NCBI GenBank assembly: GCA_000310025.1
Contig: FN648619.1
Location: 569,407-633,406 of the forward strand
DNA: 64,000 nt
DNA from: Ectocarpus siliculosus
Lineage: Eukaryota > Sar > Phaeophyceae > Ectocarpales > Ectocarpaceae
Direction: 5' to 3'
Shown in pieces: positions 1 through 10,593 of this stretch; position 1 is the stretch's first letter, and each line of letters opens with the position of its first letter. The position numbers and the translations under genes were made by a program. The notes beneath the pieces were generated by a model. It had not been told where the DNA came from. It did no database searches and worked only from the letters and a program-made list of their open reading frames with translations.

Positions 1-1226
1 AACAACATGGCGAGCAGTGAAGTAGGCATTGGGTCATCGGCCTGTAGCAGGTACACGCACCACATTGACGAGCTCGTTCAAGGCAATGACGTCACTCCAT
101 TTCTTACGTCCGATTATCAGGAGGAGTCACCGGCGGAACATCGTCGAAGAAGGAGACAGGCAACGCAGCTGACAATGGGCTAACCGACCCAGACATCAAC
201 AACACCGGAAACACTTGCGGCAGAGCCAGCCGTAGGCGAATGCCGTGGGGCCGTAAGCGAATGAAGTGGAACGCTGAGGTCGCCGTCGACAGCGACGGAC
301 CGCTACCGTACTGGGGGGATGGCACGGTGCTAAAGGTCACCGAGACCGGTGACGTGGTGAGTGAGAAAGAGGGGGCGAGGGATTGATGGGGCATCTATTG
401 GAATGGCTATACCAGCAGTCCGAAAACAATGGCAGAAACAACACCCTGGCGCAGGTAGAAGTGGTTGGTAAGTCAGGTCGATATTGTAGTGCACGCAGTT
501 GTCTGTGGCAGCAGGAGAGCTGGCCTTGGAGAGTACAAAGCAAAGCAAGTCGAGTTTTATGGCCGAGCCTGACACCACGTCATTGCCGTCCCGTCAATCC
601 CTTTGGATCGGCCATCGCGCACGTCACCCTCACCAGTAAATAGTAAAGAGTCAAAGTTTCTCGTTCCCATACCTTCGACCGTAGAATATCGCCACTTGTA
701 TGGTGCGGCAGGCGATTGCATGGGCGGCCGCGAGCCTGAATCATAGCCCAGACTGCGGTGAAACTCAACAAAATCTTGACCTGCTCCCTGCCACCATTCG
801 TCTCAACTAGAACCCTTCAGTGCCGTCCGGGGAAATGAGCGATGTCGGTCCATTGTTGGTCGGTGATTCTGTACCCCGTTGCTACCTTTGCTTTTCAACC
901 GGCCGTTTCCGTTGAGAAGTCACGAATATGGTGTCGCAGACACTAATCCCCGTTCTGGGCATGTGACTAAAGCGGGTCATTGGTTCTTGCCCTCGACAAT
1001 AGCCCATGACTAGCACGATGAAGCGTGAGGTGTTATGCAGATCGGATTCCTGTCCAACACGACAACGCCATGCCGAGCTCTACCGAACGGAAATGTTGAT
1101 AAGCGGTGTTTGTTTGTATTGCTCTTTCATCTTGCCCAGAATATTGAAAACAACCTGGACGATTTGTGACGTGATTTGCCTTGGTTGTCGTCCACCGCAT
1201 GGTTACCCTATCGCAAGCAGGTGGTA
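1..1226 (+). repeat. Dispersed 1.2-kb repeat, copy A
   Basis: This stretch matches 35131-36357 in the same orientation over its whole length, with scattered substitutions and a few small indels. It is cut by the window start, so its left end is unknown. Similarity stops just after a shared GGTTACCCTATC block, at about 1226 here and 36357 there. Two overlapping plus-strand frames stay open in both copies. One starts at an ATG at position 7 and runs to the stop at about 183; the other is open for about 90 codons and ends at a TGA near 387. I do not recognise either product. The element could be a non-autonomous transposon or a fragment of a larger one; I see no terminal repeats that would classify it. 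Confidence 0.75.
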
Positions 1227-1253
1227 AGCATCGCGGGGGAAATCGTGATTGAG

Positions 1254-1529
1254 ATGGCCAATCCGCGCAAGGCGAAGAAGGGAGGCTGGTTCAGAAACCA
1301 CGTTCGGAAGCATAACCCGATCAGGAAGGTTGGGGATGCCTTTCGTCGCCACCTCCACAGCCGACGAAAGGGTAGCAGCAACAGCGACCCCTCCGACAGC
1401 GTCCACGACACCGACACCATCGTCAGCACCGACTACTCTCTCCACGTGGTGGAGAAGGGTTTCGAAGTCCGATTAGAGGGGGAGTTCGTGTGGGGATGGT
1501 ACACCGATTCAATCGGACGCCCGCTATAG
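1254..1529 (+). CDS. Small hypothetical ORF, 91 codons
   Basis: An ATG-started frame of 91 codons lies immediately right of the repeat boundary. The first 40 or so residues are rich in Lys, Arg and His, and the rest is acidic and polar. It has no signal peptide, membrane segment or motif that I recognise. It is not preserved next to the second copy of the repeat, so it does not belong to that repeat. It may be an exon of a larger gene or a chance frame; nothing beyond its openness supports translation. Confidence 0.2.
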   Translation: MANPRKAKKGGWFRNHVRKHNPIRKVGDAFRRHLHSRRKGSSNSDPSDSVHDTDTIVSTDYSLHVVEKGFEVRLEGEFVWGWYTDSIGRPL

Positions 1530-2539
1530 TTTGCCACCAGTGAGTGTTCGTTGCATGTTGCATTTCTCGCCTCACACTCGTATTGTTCGAGAAATTCCCT
1601 TGGTTTTCCAACCCGAACACCGGAGGGAAGTTAGCCTTGAGGGTAGGCTGCCCTCAATGTTTCTTGCCGCCTTTTAATCGGAGTGTATTTTATCGTTGTT
1701 CCGAATGACGCAAGCTCGAAAATGATTACCTCGATGTTTTCGAGAGGTCGTACATTCTGTGAGACAGACACGATTTTGCTGGGAATGGTTGGGGTGGTGT
1801 GGCCCTGGATCGTAGCGGTAGTGGAGAAGGCAAACGCATGGTGGGTGTACTGGGAAATACCGTAGCATAGTACCGTGGGAGTGAAGCCAGATGTCGCAAA
1901 AACATACGACAACATCCCCGGTGATGCTGGGGCCGAGGAATGAATACGGACATCCGCATTCGACAGGTCAGCTGTTGCTACTCTGGTGGGCATCTATATC
2001 CTTCAAACGCGTGTTATTGTTACTGCGTCGCTGCTAATGTACCTGGCAGCATGGGTGGCAATATCGCGCACCCATGTTTCAGCGGCTCGGCATCTTTGCA
2101 TTCGTTGACAAACGAGATACGCCATTGTTAGGTGGTATGATGAGCTACGACGAGGATAGCTTCTTGAGATAATGCATTGTTCAATTCTTGGATGGTAGCC
2201 AATAACGAAGGATTCTTTATTCCCTGCGGAAGGAAGATTATTGGGCATGTATCGGGTCCAAATAGAGTCAACTCGACACCCTCCAACGAGACGCTAACAC
2301 GCAACCATTTCCATCCATCCGCCTTGGCCAAAGCCGTTGTTTGGCGGGAACTCCACAAGGCGCCCATGTGGGTCTTGTATTGGCGTCGACGAGACACTTT
2401 TCGGCGAACCCACCTTCCATGATAGTATGAAAATTGTACAAGAATATAGTTGGGTACACAAAAGCACCGTTCGCTGCACGTACGGTCTCCCGCACTTTCT
2501 ACAGTTTTCCCAAGCGACCCATGTGCCGCGTATGGGCCC
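1530..2539. other. Stretch without recognisable genes
   Basis: Short frames occur on both strands, but none has a recognisable domain or a consistent chain of splice sites. I see no repeat here with a partner elsewhere in the window. Confidence 0.4.
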
Positions 2540-2766
2540 CCGTTAGGCCCATGGGCAGTCAATGGGTCACCCATGGGTCGCCCATGGGTGTGCCCATGCC
2601 CATGAGCATGGGCATGCGCGTGGGCAGCCTATATGGGCTGCCCATGAGCGTGCCCATGGGTACCCCATGGGCGGGCGGCCCATGGGCGGCCAATGAGAGC
2701 CCTTCACCCAACCAGTGTACTCCTAAGCAATAGATTATCTGCTTTGCAACGGGCACTATAGCGGCA

Positions 2767-2802
2767 AATAACCCTAACGCTAACCGTAACCCCAACCCCA
2801 AG
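2767..2802 (+). repeat. Interstitial telomere-like CCCTAA variants
   Basis: The sequence holds imperfect CCCTAAC, GCTAACC, GTAACCCC units. Similar degenerate tracts occur near 20455-20480, 62880-62915 and 63097-63130. They resemble decayed TTAGGG-type repeats, but none is a long perfect array, so this is not a chromosome end. Confidence 0.45.
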
Positions 2803-2817
2803 CCCACACGATACGTG

Positions 2818-2906
2818 CTAGGTTGGCGCTGGTGGCTAAGTTCTAGGTTGGCGTGAAGGTGGCTAACTCCTAGGTCGATATCCCGGTGGCGAAGTTCTAG
2901 GTTGAA
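2818..2906 (+). repeat. Short tandem repeat, about 25-27 bp unit
   Basis: Three units begin TAGGTTGGCG, TAGGTTGGCG and TAGGTCGATA and end GGCTAAGTTC, GGCTAACTCC and GGCGAAGTTC. A partial fourth unit follows. The array sits between two CATG-palindrome clusters. Confidence 0.7.
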
Positions 2907-3734
2907 GTGCCCACGGTAGGCACTTCATGGGCCGCCCATGGGCCGCTCATGGGGATGCCCATGGGTGGGCCATGAAGTGCCCATGGGCGGCCCATGGGTG
3001 ACCCATGGGTGTCCCATGGACGGTTCAAGAAAACGGTCGGTCAGTAGTGTGGGAGGTTGTGCACGTTTATACCCCAAGAGTTTGTGCGTACGCCCTTTCT
3101 TCACGAGGGCTGGGGTCCGATCCCAAGCATCCTCGTTTCCGTTCTCTATTTTTCTTCAAAAATGTTGGGGAGTACCCCCACGCTTTCACGTTTTTTTTTT
3201 TTCCTAGGCCGTCTTGGTCGTGGGGATCAGGGGGACGTATATTTGTTGGACGTTATAGGGACTAAAACCAAAAGTTTTGGCCAACCATAAAAGGATCCCG
3301 GCCAAACCGTATTTCCCTGTAATTTTGCCCACGATGGGCGGCCCACTGGTATGCAAAACATGTTCACCATGGTGGGCTGTGCCCGACGATGGGCTGCACA
3401 TGTTGGGGTGCCCATGGGCATTGTAGGCTTGCCCGTTGGGCATGACCATGGGCGGCCCGTCATGGCCAAGAATGCAGCAACATGGGCGGGCGGATGATCA
3501 AAACTCCGAAAGTGTGGGGAGACCCATAGCAGGGGGAAGGGCGCGCGTCAACATGAACAAAAGGAAACAAACGTGATCCGTCTCGTGGACAGTGGACTTC
3601 CGAACACTTACCCGTCCGTGGACATGTCCATGGACATGCCCATGGAAATCCCCACGGACAACGCCCATGGACATCCACGGACGGACGTGTCCATGAAAAG
3701 GTCAAGTAATGTACATAACCCCATGAACCCTGCA

Positions 3735-4140
3735 TATCCTCCATGCTCTTCCTCTCGTGCGCCGGTCAGAGGGCGGCGACCTGCGGCAGGAGCAGGAGGA
3801 TCATGATGACCGCCAGATTCGTGAGAGAATCCTTGATCCTGGGGAACAAGGTCGCAGGGCGGGCAGCACCGTGCGAAGCAGCGGTGGAGTCCGCCATGGA
3901 GATCCTGTTACTGTTTTGATCTAGGGCTTGTCGGCACGGGTCCTACAGCAGTAGTCCTTGATCAAGTGATTGCTATGGGACCAGTGGCTCAGGACGGACA
4001 TACACGGGCGAAGGGCGGTCCGATAAAGGCTGGGGGGTGCGCGGAGGAGAATCGGGAAGGATACCCGGAACGGTTTGGATCGGGAAGTGTTCCTCTTCGG
4101 ACGACCCGATGAGGAAATGCGCACGACGAACGACGAACCA
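3735..4140 (-). repeat. Dispersed 0.4-kb repeat, copy 1
   Basis: The minus strand here matches the plus strand at about 25437-25830. Shared blocks include the CATCGGGTCGTCCGAAGAGG region and a short frame with a hydrophobic start, MILLLLPQ. In this copy that frame hits TGA a few codons later, whereas in the other it stays open. The shared sequence probably reflects a dispersed element or duplicated gene start; the product is unknown. Confidence 0.65.
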
Positions 4141-4961
4141 AACGAACAACAAATCATGAAAAAAATATAACGGCCGTCGTTACCTTCGTATTTTGAGGTT
4201 GTGTGAACTTGATTCAGTCGACTTACATACTTCGCGCAGTCCACGTGGTGAGTAAACGGTGAGCAAACCTGGCCCAAAAGGTACTGTAGTGACAACAAGA
4301 GTTAAACAAATCAACTGCGAGAGTATCTCTAATCTAAGCAAGGGGCAGCGGGCGTACTCCCTCCAGATTTCTCTTGCGCAAATGGGATGCCTAGTCTATG
4401 CGGCGAGATTTTCTGACACGGACGAAACAGCGAAGCAGGCAGGCTGTACAGCAGCAGTTCATCATGGAAAGCACATACTTAGAGAGCGGGTCCCCAAAGA
4501 GTGGGCTAATGAGGGCACAGGTCGTCAAGGGGTGATGCAAGATGAAAGAAAAGCCGGCTGGAGATGATACCACACAAGGCGGTCAAGAAATATGGCTGCA
4601 CAAGGCTGCATGTTGTATAGTGCTCAGAGTAGATCTTTTAGAGTGGAATTTTTGTACTCCAACCTTGAACGAGCGTGCCATATGTAGACTGTGTACGTAG
4701 CCATAATGTACACACTACATGTACTGTACTTTGAGACGATAGGCCCGACAACAAAGACGCTGGAATCCCCCGCGTATTCTTATCCCGTACCCAGATCATT
4801 AATGAAGTCTAAGTAGACTGAGTATTGGATTTGGTTGGGTGAGCCCCCCTGTGCCGGTCTGTGGTCCCGCCCAGTGCTTTCTTGTTAATTATCCGCTGCT
4901 CCACATCTTAGTTTTTGACCACCCACGCCTCTAAGCCAGGTCTCGCCCACCCAAACTTTCT

Positions 4962-6380
4962 TTATTTTCCGCGGCGAGCACACGCAGAGAAATCGCACGT
5001 GAAGTCAGCCGACAACGGTAATGCGTTTGAGTCTGCGTACCGCTCGCTACGGCTCCTCTTGGAACCCGTTGCCCCTACACTAGTAGTGGCGCCAACATAG
5101 CGCTGCGCAACGCTCTCAGTACGCCACCTGGTAATTTTCATGATAGCGTCCATCGCCGTTCCGTCAAGCGACTGTGCAACAGAACCTCCGACCCGGAACG
5201 AGTGCATAGTGCATAGCGGTATGGAAGTCCCGCCGCTCGCAAATGCCCTTGCCGGGCAGCCGTCATCTGAGCCGCCGTAAGCGGAGCGCAGCCCCGAGTT
5301 CCGTCCGGCAGGACGGTCAGAAATAGGTGCCCTCGGGACAGATTCTAGCCAATACGCTCCTCCGCACTGGTGTATACCGTAACATTGCTCACCGCGCAAA
5401 TAGACGGGCAGGCGACGTCCGGACCCACTACGACAGCATCGACAGAGTCGCCGAGGGTCATACCAAACTGGAAGTTGAAAATCAGACCCTCCCCCACCGG
5501 CAACCGCAGAACTTGCGACCCCATAGTGAAGGAGGGATCGTGGCCCCGCCGCATGGAGGCGAACGCCAGCGAAAAAAAGGCGACGTCCCTGGTAAGGTCA
5601 ATGCGTACCGCCAAAGAAGATGCAGTTTGCGCACGAGAGCGCATGCCCCTCATCAAATCGATGAGGACGTGCGGCAACAAAGCCTCTACCTGGTTGACAG
5701 CGACACCCACACGTTTTAATCCCTCCCCCGTGAAGACGAGGTAGGAGTCGACGAGAGGACTACGACAAGGGTTGCCCAACTGTTTGACAGCTGTATTTTC
5801 CCAACTGTTCCTGCATCGCCATCGTCACCTTGGACACGATCCCTTTCTGCATGGACGAGGCGGCATACCGCTTAGCACATGGCGAGTTTGGAAGGCAATC
5901 ATGGCCGTGGTTCGTGCCGACACCAGGACATGCCCTGTCGTGCACCCACTTGGTACCACCGCCTTGTGTGTCCAAGAAGCAAAGATAGTCGAACACGTCT
6001 TGGTCCGAGGCCTGCTTCCAACCCCGCCGTTGATAGGTCGACGAAAGCATGAAAGCGTCAAACTCGTCCGCCACTGCGCATTTGCGCTGTTGAGCTCGAC
6101 GGTTGGACACGGCCGAGAGGACCTGGTCGCCATGAGCACGCAACACGTCGAAATCGATCGACACCAGAGCCGGGACCGGACGCCCGCGGGCAGCCTGGAC
6201 ACCGCAGGACCAACAACAGTTGAAATGTCCCACGTTTCCGTCCGGCATGACGAACGCGCTACAAACCGGACACAGCTGCCAGGAGGCAGGGCGGGGACCT
6301 GTTGTACCAAGCGCAAGCCATCCACAAGTCAAAGGGGGAAACTGGGCAAGATGGACGAGTGCTGTATCCTGCAGTAACAA
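4962..6380 (-). pseudogene. Broken tyrosine recombinase of retroelement
   Basis: Three overlapping minus-strand frames (5760-6380, 5345-5779 and 4962-5399) together match the recombinase ORF at 52232-53443, so at least two frameshifts separate them. The first frame keeps an N-terminal zinc-ribbon-like part (CPVC, about 18 residues, then CWSC) that is shifted out of frame in the other copy. The recombinase core shows MRRGHD around the first catalytic Arg, HSFR for the His-x-x-Arg box, and RYVG for the Tyr. Enzymes of this family integrate circular cDNA without a DDE integrase. As it stands it cannot give a full-length protein. Confidence 0.85.
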
Positions 6381-6420
6381 GGTTATCCGGAGTCATTTTT
6401 TCTGTTTAGAAAGGCAGCAC

Positions 6421-8540
6421 CTAAGGACAAGAAGCAAAATCAACCTCGTAAGCTACCACGGACCACCGCGGACACCTCCACTCTTTCAGGGACCCGTCTG
6501 GACAAGGCCATTGAAAATTTCCCCCCGCATTAATCGGGGATATCAACCGCGACCGCACCTCCTGCTTGCTGCACCCGAGAGAACCAGTAAGACTTACAAC
6601 CCGGCACGACAACAACGGCATGCGCGTGGCACTCCGCAAGGTGTTGCACTACGTGGCCCGCCATCACCGAACGCTCGATTCAGGGTACCTGGGCACAATG
6701 ACACGTCTTGGGCGAAGACACCTACACCCGCTGACCCGGCAGGGCAACGTCTGGCCCCGGGATACGCTGAGCCGGAGCATCGGAGGCCGTGAGGTCGATA
6801 ATAACCGGCCCCATGTCCTCCCAGCGTGCCTGAAAGGCCGCTGGGTTTAGCCCTCACGCGAGGGGCGAGAGATATCATTAGCGACGACATTGGCAGCCAA
6901 CGGGGCCCGTTTGACAGCATAGTTCGCACTCGACCTATAGCTCAAACAAACGAACAAGAAGCGCATGCGTTTCCGGGTCGCGCGCCCGCCCCGTGTTGAA
7001 CGATCCACATATCGCGATGTTGTCCACGTCGATGAACACGTGCGCTCGCTGCAAGTTAGTCGGAAAACGAACACAGAAGAGGCGCAACAAGTGTACAACG
7101 CAAACATCTCCTTCTTGTTGATATGTTTGGGTAGCCAATCGTCGGGGAACACGCAACCAGCGCGGTATGGGCTCCCCCAATGTTGATCCGTCGAGATTGA
7201 CGATGAGGTGGCTCGCTCGCTGCCAAGGCCCTTCGTGCGAAGAGGCCGTCAGCGACAGGCAATTCTGGAACTCTTGCCGTAGATCCGCGTAAGCATCACG
7301 TGTCAATCGACCTGACGCTGGTTGGTTTTGTCCATCGCGGAAAGAACGGCAAACATGGCATGCGTCCAAACCGACGCCGGTAGGATCGCCATGGTCATGC
7401 TCATGCACTTGCCCGCAACGCGCCGCAGCGTTCGGTAGGACACGCATCCATCGGCCAGGGCTGTTCGCAGCAAGTCACGCAGCTTGTCCAGATTCTCTTG
7501 GGGATCCGGAAGGTCATCGTCTCCGAATCGCAGATGATGCAGAGGTATTGTAGAGCCGTGACCGGTCGAAGCTCGCACTTCTTGAGTGACAGGAACTGTC
7601 TGCAGAAGAGCGAGGTCAGCATGGCGACGTGGGTCGCTTCCCCGGCGGCCAACCACTGATCTCGCGCCAGCAGACCATATGTTGCCAGGAAATTTCTCCG
7701 CCAAAAGTAATCGAGGTATGCTAGAGAAGGGGCGCCCTTGGAACGCTGAAATGCCGCCTTCGCTTCGCTGAGGGTATGGTAGACGTACGGGCTGAGGCTA
7801 AGAGGACGCACCAGCAGTAGTCGACACCCTTGTAGGATTAACCGAAGAGAGGCTAGGACGATGGCTGCAGGAGAATATTATTTGAACGCGGAGGAGTCAT
7901 CGGGTGACGTCATGTAGCATCCCGACGACGCGATGCTAGCCACGCGCGCTACCGTGTCCATGGGGAGAGGTATTGTTCGTGTGCAGCTATTGAGCGGTCG
8001 AGCATCGTAGATAAAAGCGGATTGGACGTCTCCACCAACTAAGCCATGATCATGCGAGGACGCACCGGACCTGTGGGGCTCTTGACGTCAGCCCACTGTG
8101 AAATGCAGCCTCTGGCCAGCAAGGATTGCATTTCGGCGTCGACAAAGCTATCAAATTCCGGCAGCCAACGGTGGTTGGAGAAAACTCGCTGCGGGAAATG
8201 ATCAACATTGTAGGGGAGAGACGGCGATGCGCCTCTGAATTTGGGAAGCAGAAGGTCGTAAAGGTCGACTCCATCCTGGATGTACGAAGTCAAGGTATCC
8301 CGTGAGGAGTGATCACGGAGGATGTGGTCCTCCCAGAAACCAGCATGGGCTCGCACGAAGCCCGTGATGAAACCCTTGGAATCCCACACGGGAGCCTGCC
8401 ATGGCAAGCGGCATAGGTCGCCTTCCATCGGGTCCCGCCTGACCTCATCCAAGGTAGGAAACCGGCCTGAGGCCGCTGGAAAGGCGCCCACTTGCGCCCA
8501 CTCCGACTCATCTGGCGGCAACAGGGGGGCCGGAGGCATG
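6421..8540 (-). pseudogene. Broken reverse transcriptase-RNase H of retroelement
   Basis: Minus-strand frames at 8039-8539, about 7840-8040, 7401-7811, 7303-7704, 6935-7447 and 6421-6639 align in order with a DIRS-type polymerase. The N-terminal part has the DARPLN and PDDSSAF blocks typical of the first palm motifs, with an in-frame stop soon after. The active-site box reads YLDY where the other copy has YLDD, so the second catalytic Asp is lost. The RNase H part is shifted in frame in several places. The last frame ends with the same WPCPDGSLKEW block as the other copy. Several independent lesions make this a dead copy. Confidence 0.85.
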
Positions 8541-8719
8541 ATTCACTCCACACTTTTGTGGCGGAGGTCACGGGTCCGCAGCCATTCGTTGGCTGCAACC
8601 TACCCGCGAGCCAAGTGTAAAGAACGGTTCGGAGTGGGGCGACGCAGACAACAATTTCGAGGCCAAACCGTGGAGTGTCAATGAGAACAATGTGGGCCAT
8701 TGGACATGCGACAGATGCC

Positions 8720-8792
8720 CCAGAGTAGAGGGGGGCGGGGGGGGATACAGCGATCGAGCCCCCCCCCTTGTTTTTTTTTGTTTTGTTTTGGG
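8720..8792. repeat. G-run, C-run and T-rich junction tract
   Basis: A GGGGGGCGGGGGGG tract, a CCCCCCCCC run and a T-rich run lie between the 5' end of the minus-strand element and the plus-strand fragment to its right. The low-complexity join is where two elements of opposite orientation meet. Confidence 0.6.
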
Positions 8793-8977
8793 ACAGGAAG
8801 CCTGAGTTTGGGTGGGGCGAGGCCCAGCTCAGAGGCTTGTGTGATCAAAGTAATATATTGTAGATCAGACAATCAACAGGAAAGTAATGGGCGGGACCAC
8901 AGCCTTGTGCAGGAGGCCTCACCCAACCAAATTCAATACTTACATTGAATGATTCTAGGGGAGGGACAAGCATACAA
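8793..8977 (+). mobile_element. Isolated 3'-end fragment of a YR retroelement
   Basis: On the plus strand this matches the 3' non-coding end of the intact-looking element (53445-53624), including GTAATGGGCGGGACCACAG and the block ending CAACAGTA. No coding part precedes it in this orientation; instead a minus-strand element of the same family lies directly to its left. It is either the remnant of a second insertion or the product of a rearrangement between two copies. Confidence 0.8.
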
Positions 8978-9540
8978 CAGTAATTGGCTCTCCGAAGTTG
9001 GTTGTCCCCAGCAGTCCGGACGATCGCTCCACGATCGCTCCTCACACTCGAACGCCGGCAACGACATTGCTGCTGCTTCTACTGCCGTTGTTCCGGCGTT
9101 CCCCTCAGAAAAAAAAAATACAAACGGATAGACGGTCTCCCCGTTCGAGATACGTACTGTACGTATGTACTGAAATATTGCTATTGTGCTGTCTGTGCCA
9201 GCTTTTCTCTCCACAGCAGGGAACAACATCAGGCCAGGGAACAAAATCAGGCGGCGCAGTGCCACCCAATGTGATGGCGGCGGAGAACAAAACATATCGA
9301 ATAGGAGGACTAGCCATTACAGGTGGGTCTATTACATGCTCTCTTGTCAGGGGTGGGTGTACTTTGTACGGATCGGGCGGGATGGCACGAAGGTTACAAT
9401 GCCAAATTTCCAGACATGTGCCGGGGTTTGATTGGTCTGACGGAGGTTTAGAAAATGCTTGACGTTCACTCCACAGGACCACAAATCCTGTACTACACCA
9501 TAAGAATACGGGTCTTGGCACCCTATGCGGTCGTCTATTT

Positions 9541-10035
9541 ATGTTTTATTATTCTAGTTTTTTGTGCCAAGACGCCACGTACCCAATACCTGTGCGCAAC
9601 ATGAATACAACAGTTGGTCCTGAAAATATATCGCACACCCCGTGCGATGACTCCGACCCGTGCGATTCTGAAAAAATGGAAAGAGGCGATGTGTGGTGTT
9701 TGGAACGCGCACCCCCGTGCCAAGACTCCGATGTGTGCGATCCTGAGCAAATCACAGCAGACACAAACCAGTATTCGTGTGCATGTGCAGTATTGCACCA
9801 TCAGGACCACAACATAACGACCGCAGACACAGAAGCGCACCAGGACCAGTTGGTTGGTAGGTTGGCGCTGGAACGTTTTGGTTGCAGCGGGGTATTGGCA
9901 GGTGTGGAGAATGTTGTTTCGTGCACGTGGCGCTGTCCTTCTATTATAGTTGGCATGCATGGAGGACGAAACATTTTGGGGTTTATTTCCGGGAGCAGGG
10001 TGAGTTCGAGTGAAAACTCGAGGTGTGTGGTGTAG
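9541..10035 (+). CDS. Candidate 164-codon Cys/Asp-rich ORF
   Basis: This ATG-started frame has an internal duplication: PCDDSDPCDSE is echoed about 28 residues later by PCQDSDVCDPEQ. It has many Cys and acidic residues, no clear signal peptide and no domain that I know. Most of it falls in a segment (about 9490-9890) absent from the matching place in the right arm of the inverted duplication, where only some 55 bases intervene. It may be a tandemly repeated non-coding insert that happens to be open, or a small gene. It lies just upstream of the receptor gene, whose 5' exons I could not place. Confidence 0.25.
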   Translation: MFYYSSFLCQDATYPIPVRNMNTTVGPENISHTPCDDSDPCDSEKMERGDVWCLERAPPCQDSDVCDPEQITADTNQYSCACAVLHHQDHNITTADTEAHQDQLVGRLALERFGCSGVLAGVENVVSCTWRCPSIIVGMHGGRNILGFISGSRVSSSENSRCVV

Positions 10036-10593
10036 TGCGTAGTGAACGTTCCGGTGCGGGGCGCAGCGCTGCATCCCCGATCTACACCGCCTTGTTGTGC
10101 CTCAGTCGCACATGTACCGTCGTGGGCAGCAAAGCCAACATATTCATCATCCATCTTGTTGTCCCCAACTCCGCGGGGATTACGGTGGTTTCTTCCCAAC
10201 ACCCAGAACATTTCCATACCAAACGCGTATACCGACTGTCGGTGGGATACATCATTGAATACTTGCAGTAGTTGCCTCGACGGTAACAATATTGATCAAC
10301 GGAATGATCTGGCAGCCGTAGGCTTGAGAAATTGCACGCGATCGTTCAAAGGCATCCCGGACGTTCCAAGCCTTCGCTAAACATGAACCATACGTCGGGG
10401 TACGTTGGGGGCTTCACCGCATGCATTAATGCTTCTCTTACTTGCGTCGATTCTACAGTACATCAACTTACGTGACACTTCTCGGACACATCACTAGACG
10501 AGCACCAGGCTAATGCCTTTTATCGCGCCTGTCTGTGCCCACAACGCGACAATCGCATTGCTGTTGAATGTCGGCATATTGCTCTGTTTCCAG

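Larger units (their letters stand above)
2540..3710. repeat. Clusters of CATG-centred palindromes
   Basis: Four clusters (about 2545-2700, 2925-3025, 3330-3475 and 3605-3705) are dense in CCCATGGGC, CCATGGAC and close variants. Many units are perfect palindromes, such as GCCCATGGGC, separated by 3-10 bases. Both strands therefore read as Met-Gly-Pro-rich frames, which explains several spurious ORFs. The DNA between clusters is unrelated and includes a T-run near 3190. A further short cluster lies at 63958-64000. This is a satellite-like or low-complexity domain, not a coding region. Confidence 0.8.
4812..8700 (-). mobile_element. Decayed tyrosine-recombinase (DIRS/Ngaro-like) retroelement
   Basis: Read on the minus strand, this is a relative of the element at 50085-53968, in the order reverse transcriptase, RNase H, tyrosine recombinase, then a 3' non-coding end matching 53445-53590. 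Its reading frames are broken by several frameshifts, so it cannot be autonomous. It keeps the N-terminal half of the reverse transcriptase (7841-8540), which the other copy lacks, and so shows the fuller gene order of the family. I did not find the 150-bp A repeat at its 5' end. It lies in the left arm of the inverted duplication and is missing from the right arm. Confidence 0.88.

Noticed and set aside
2434-3207. Met-Gly-Pro-rich ORFs on both strands
   Set aside because: These arise from CATG palindromes read in either direction and have no non-repetitive domain.
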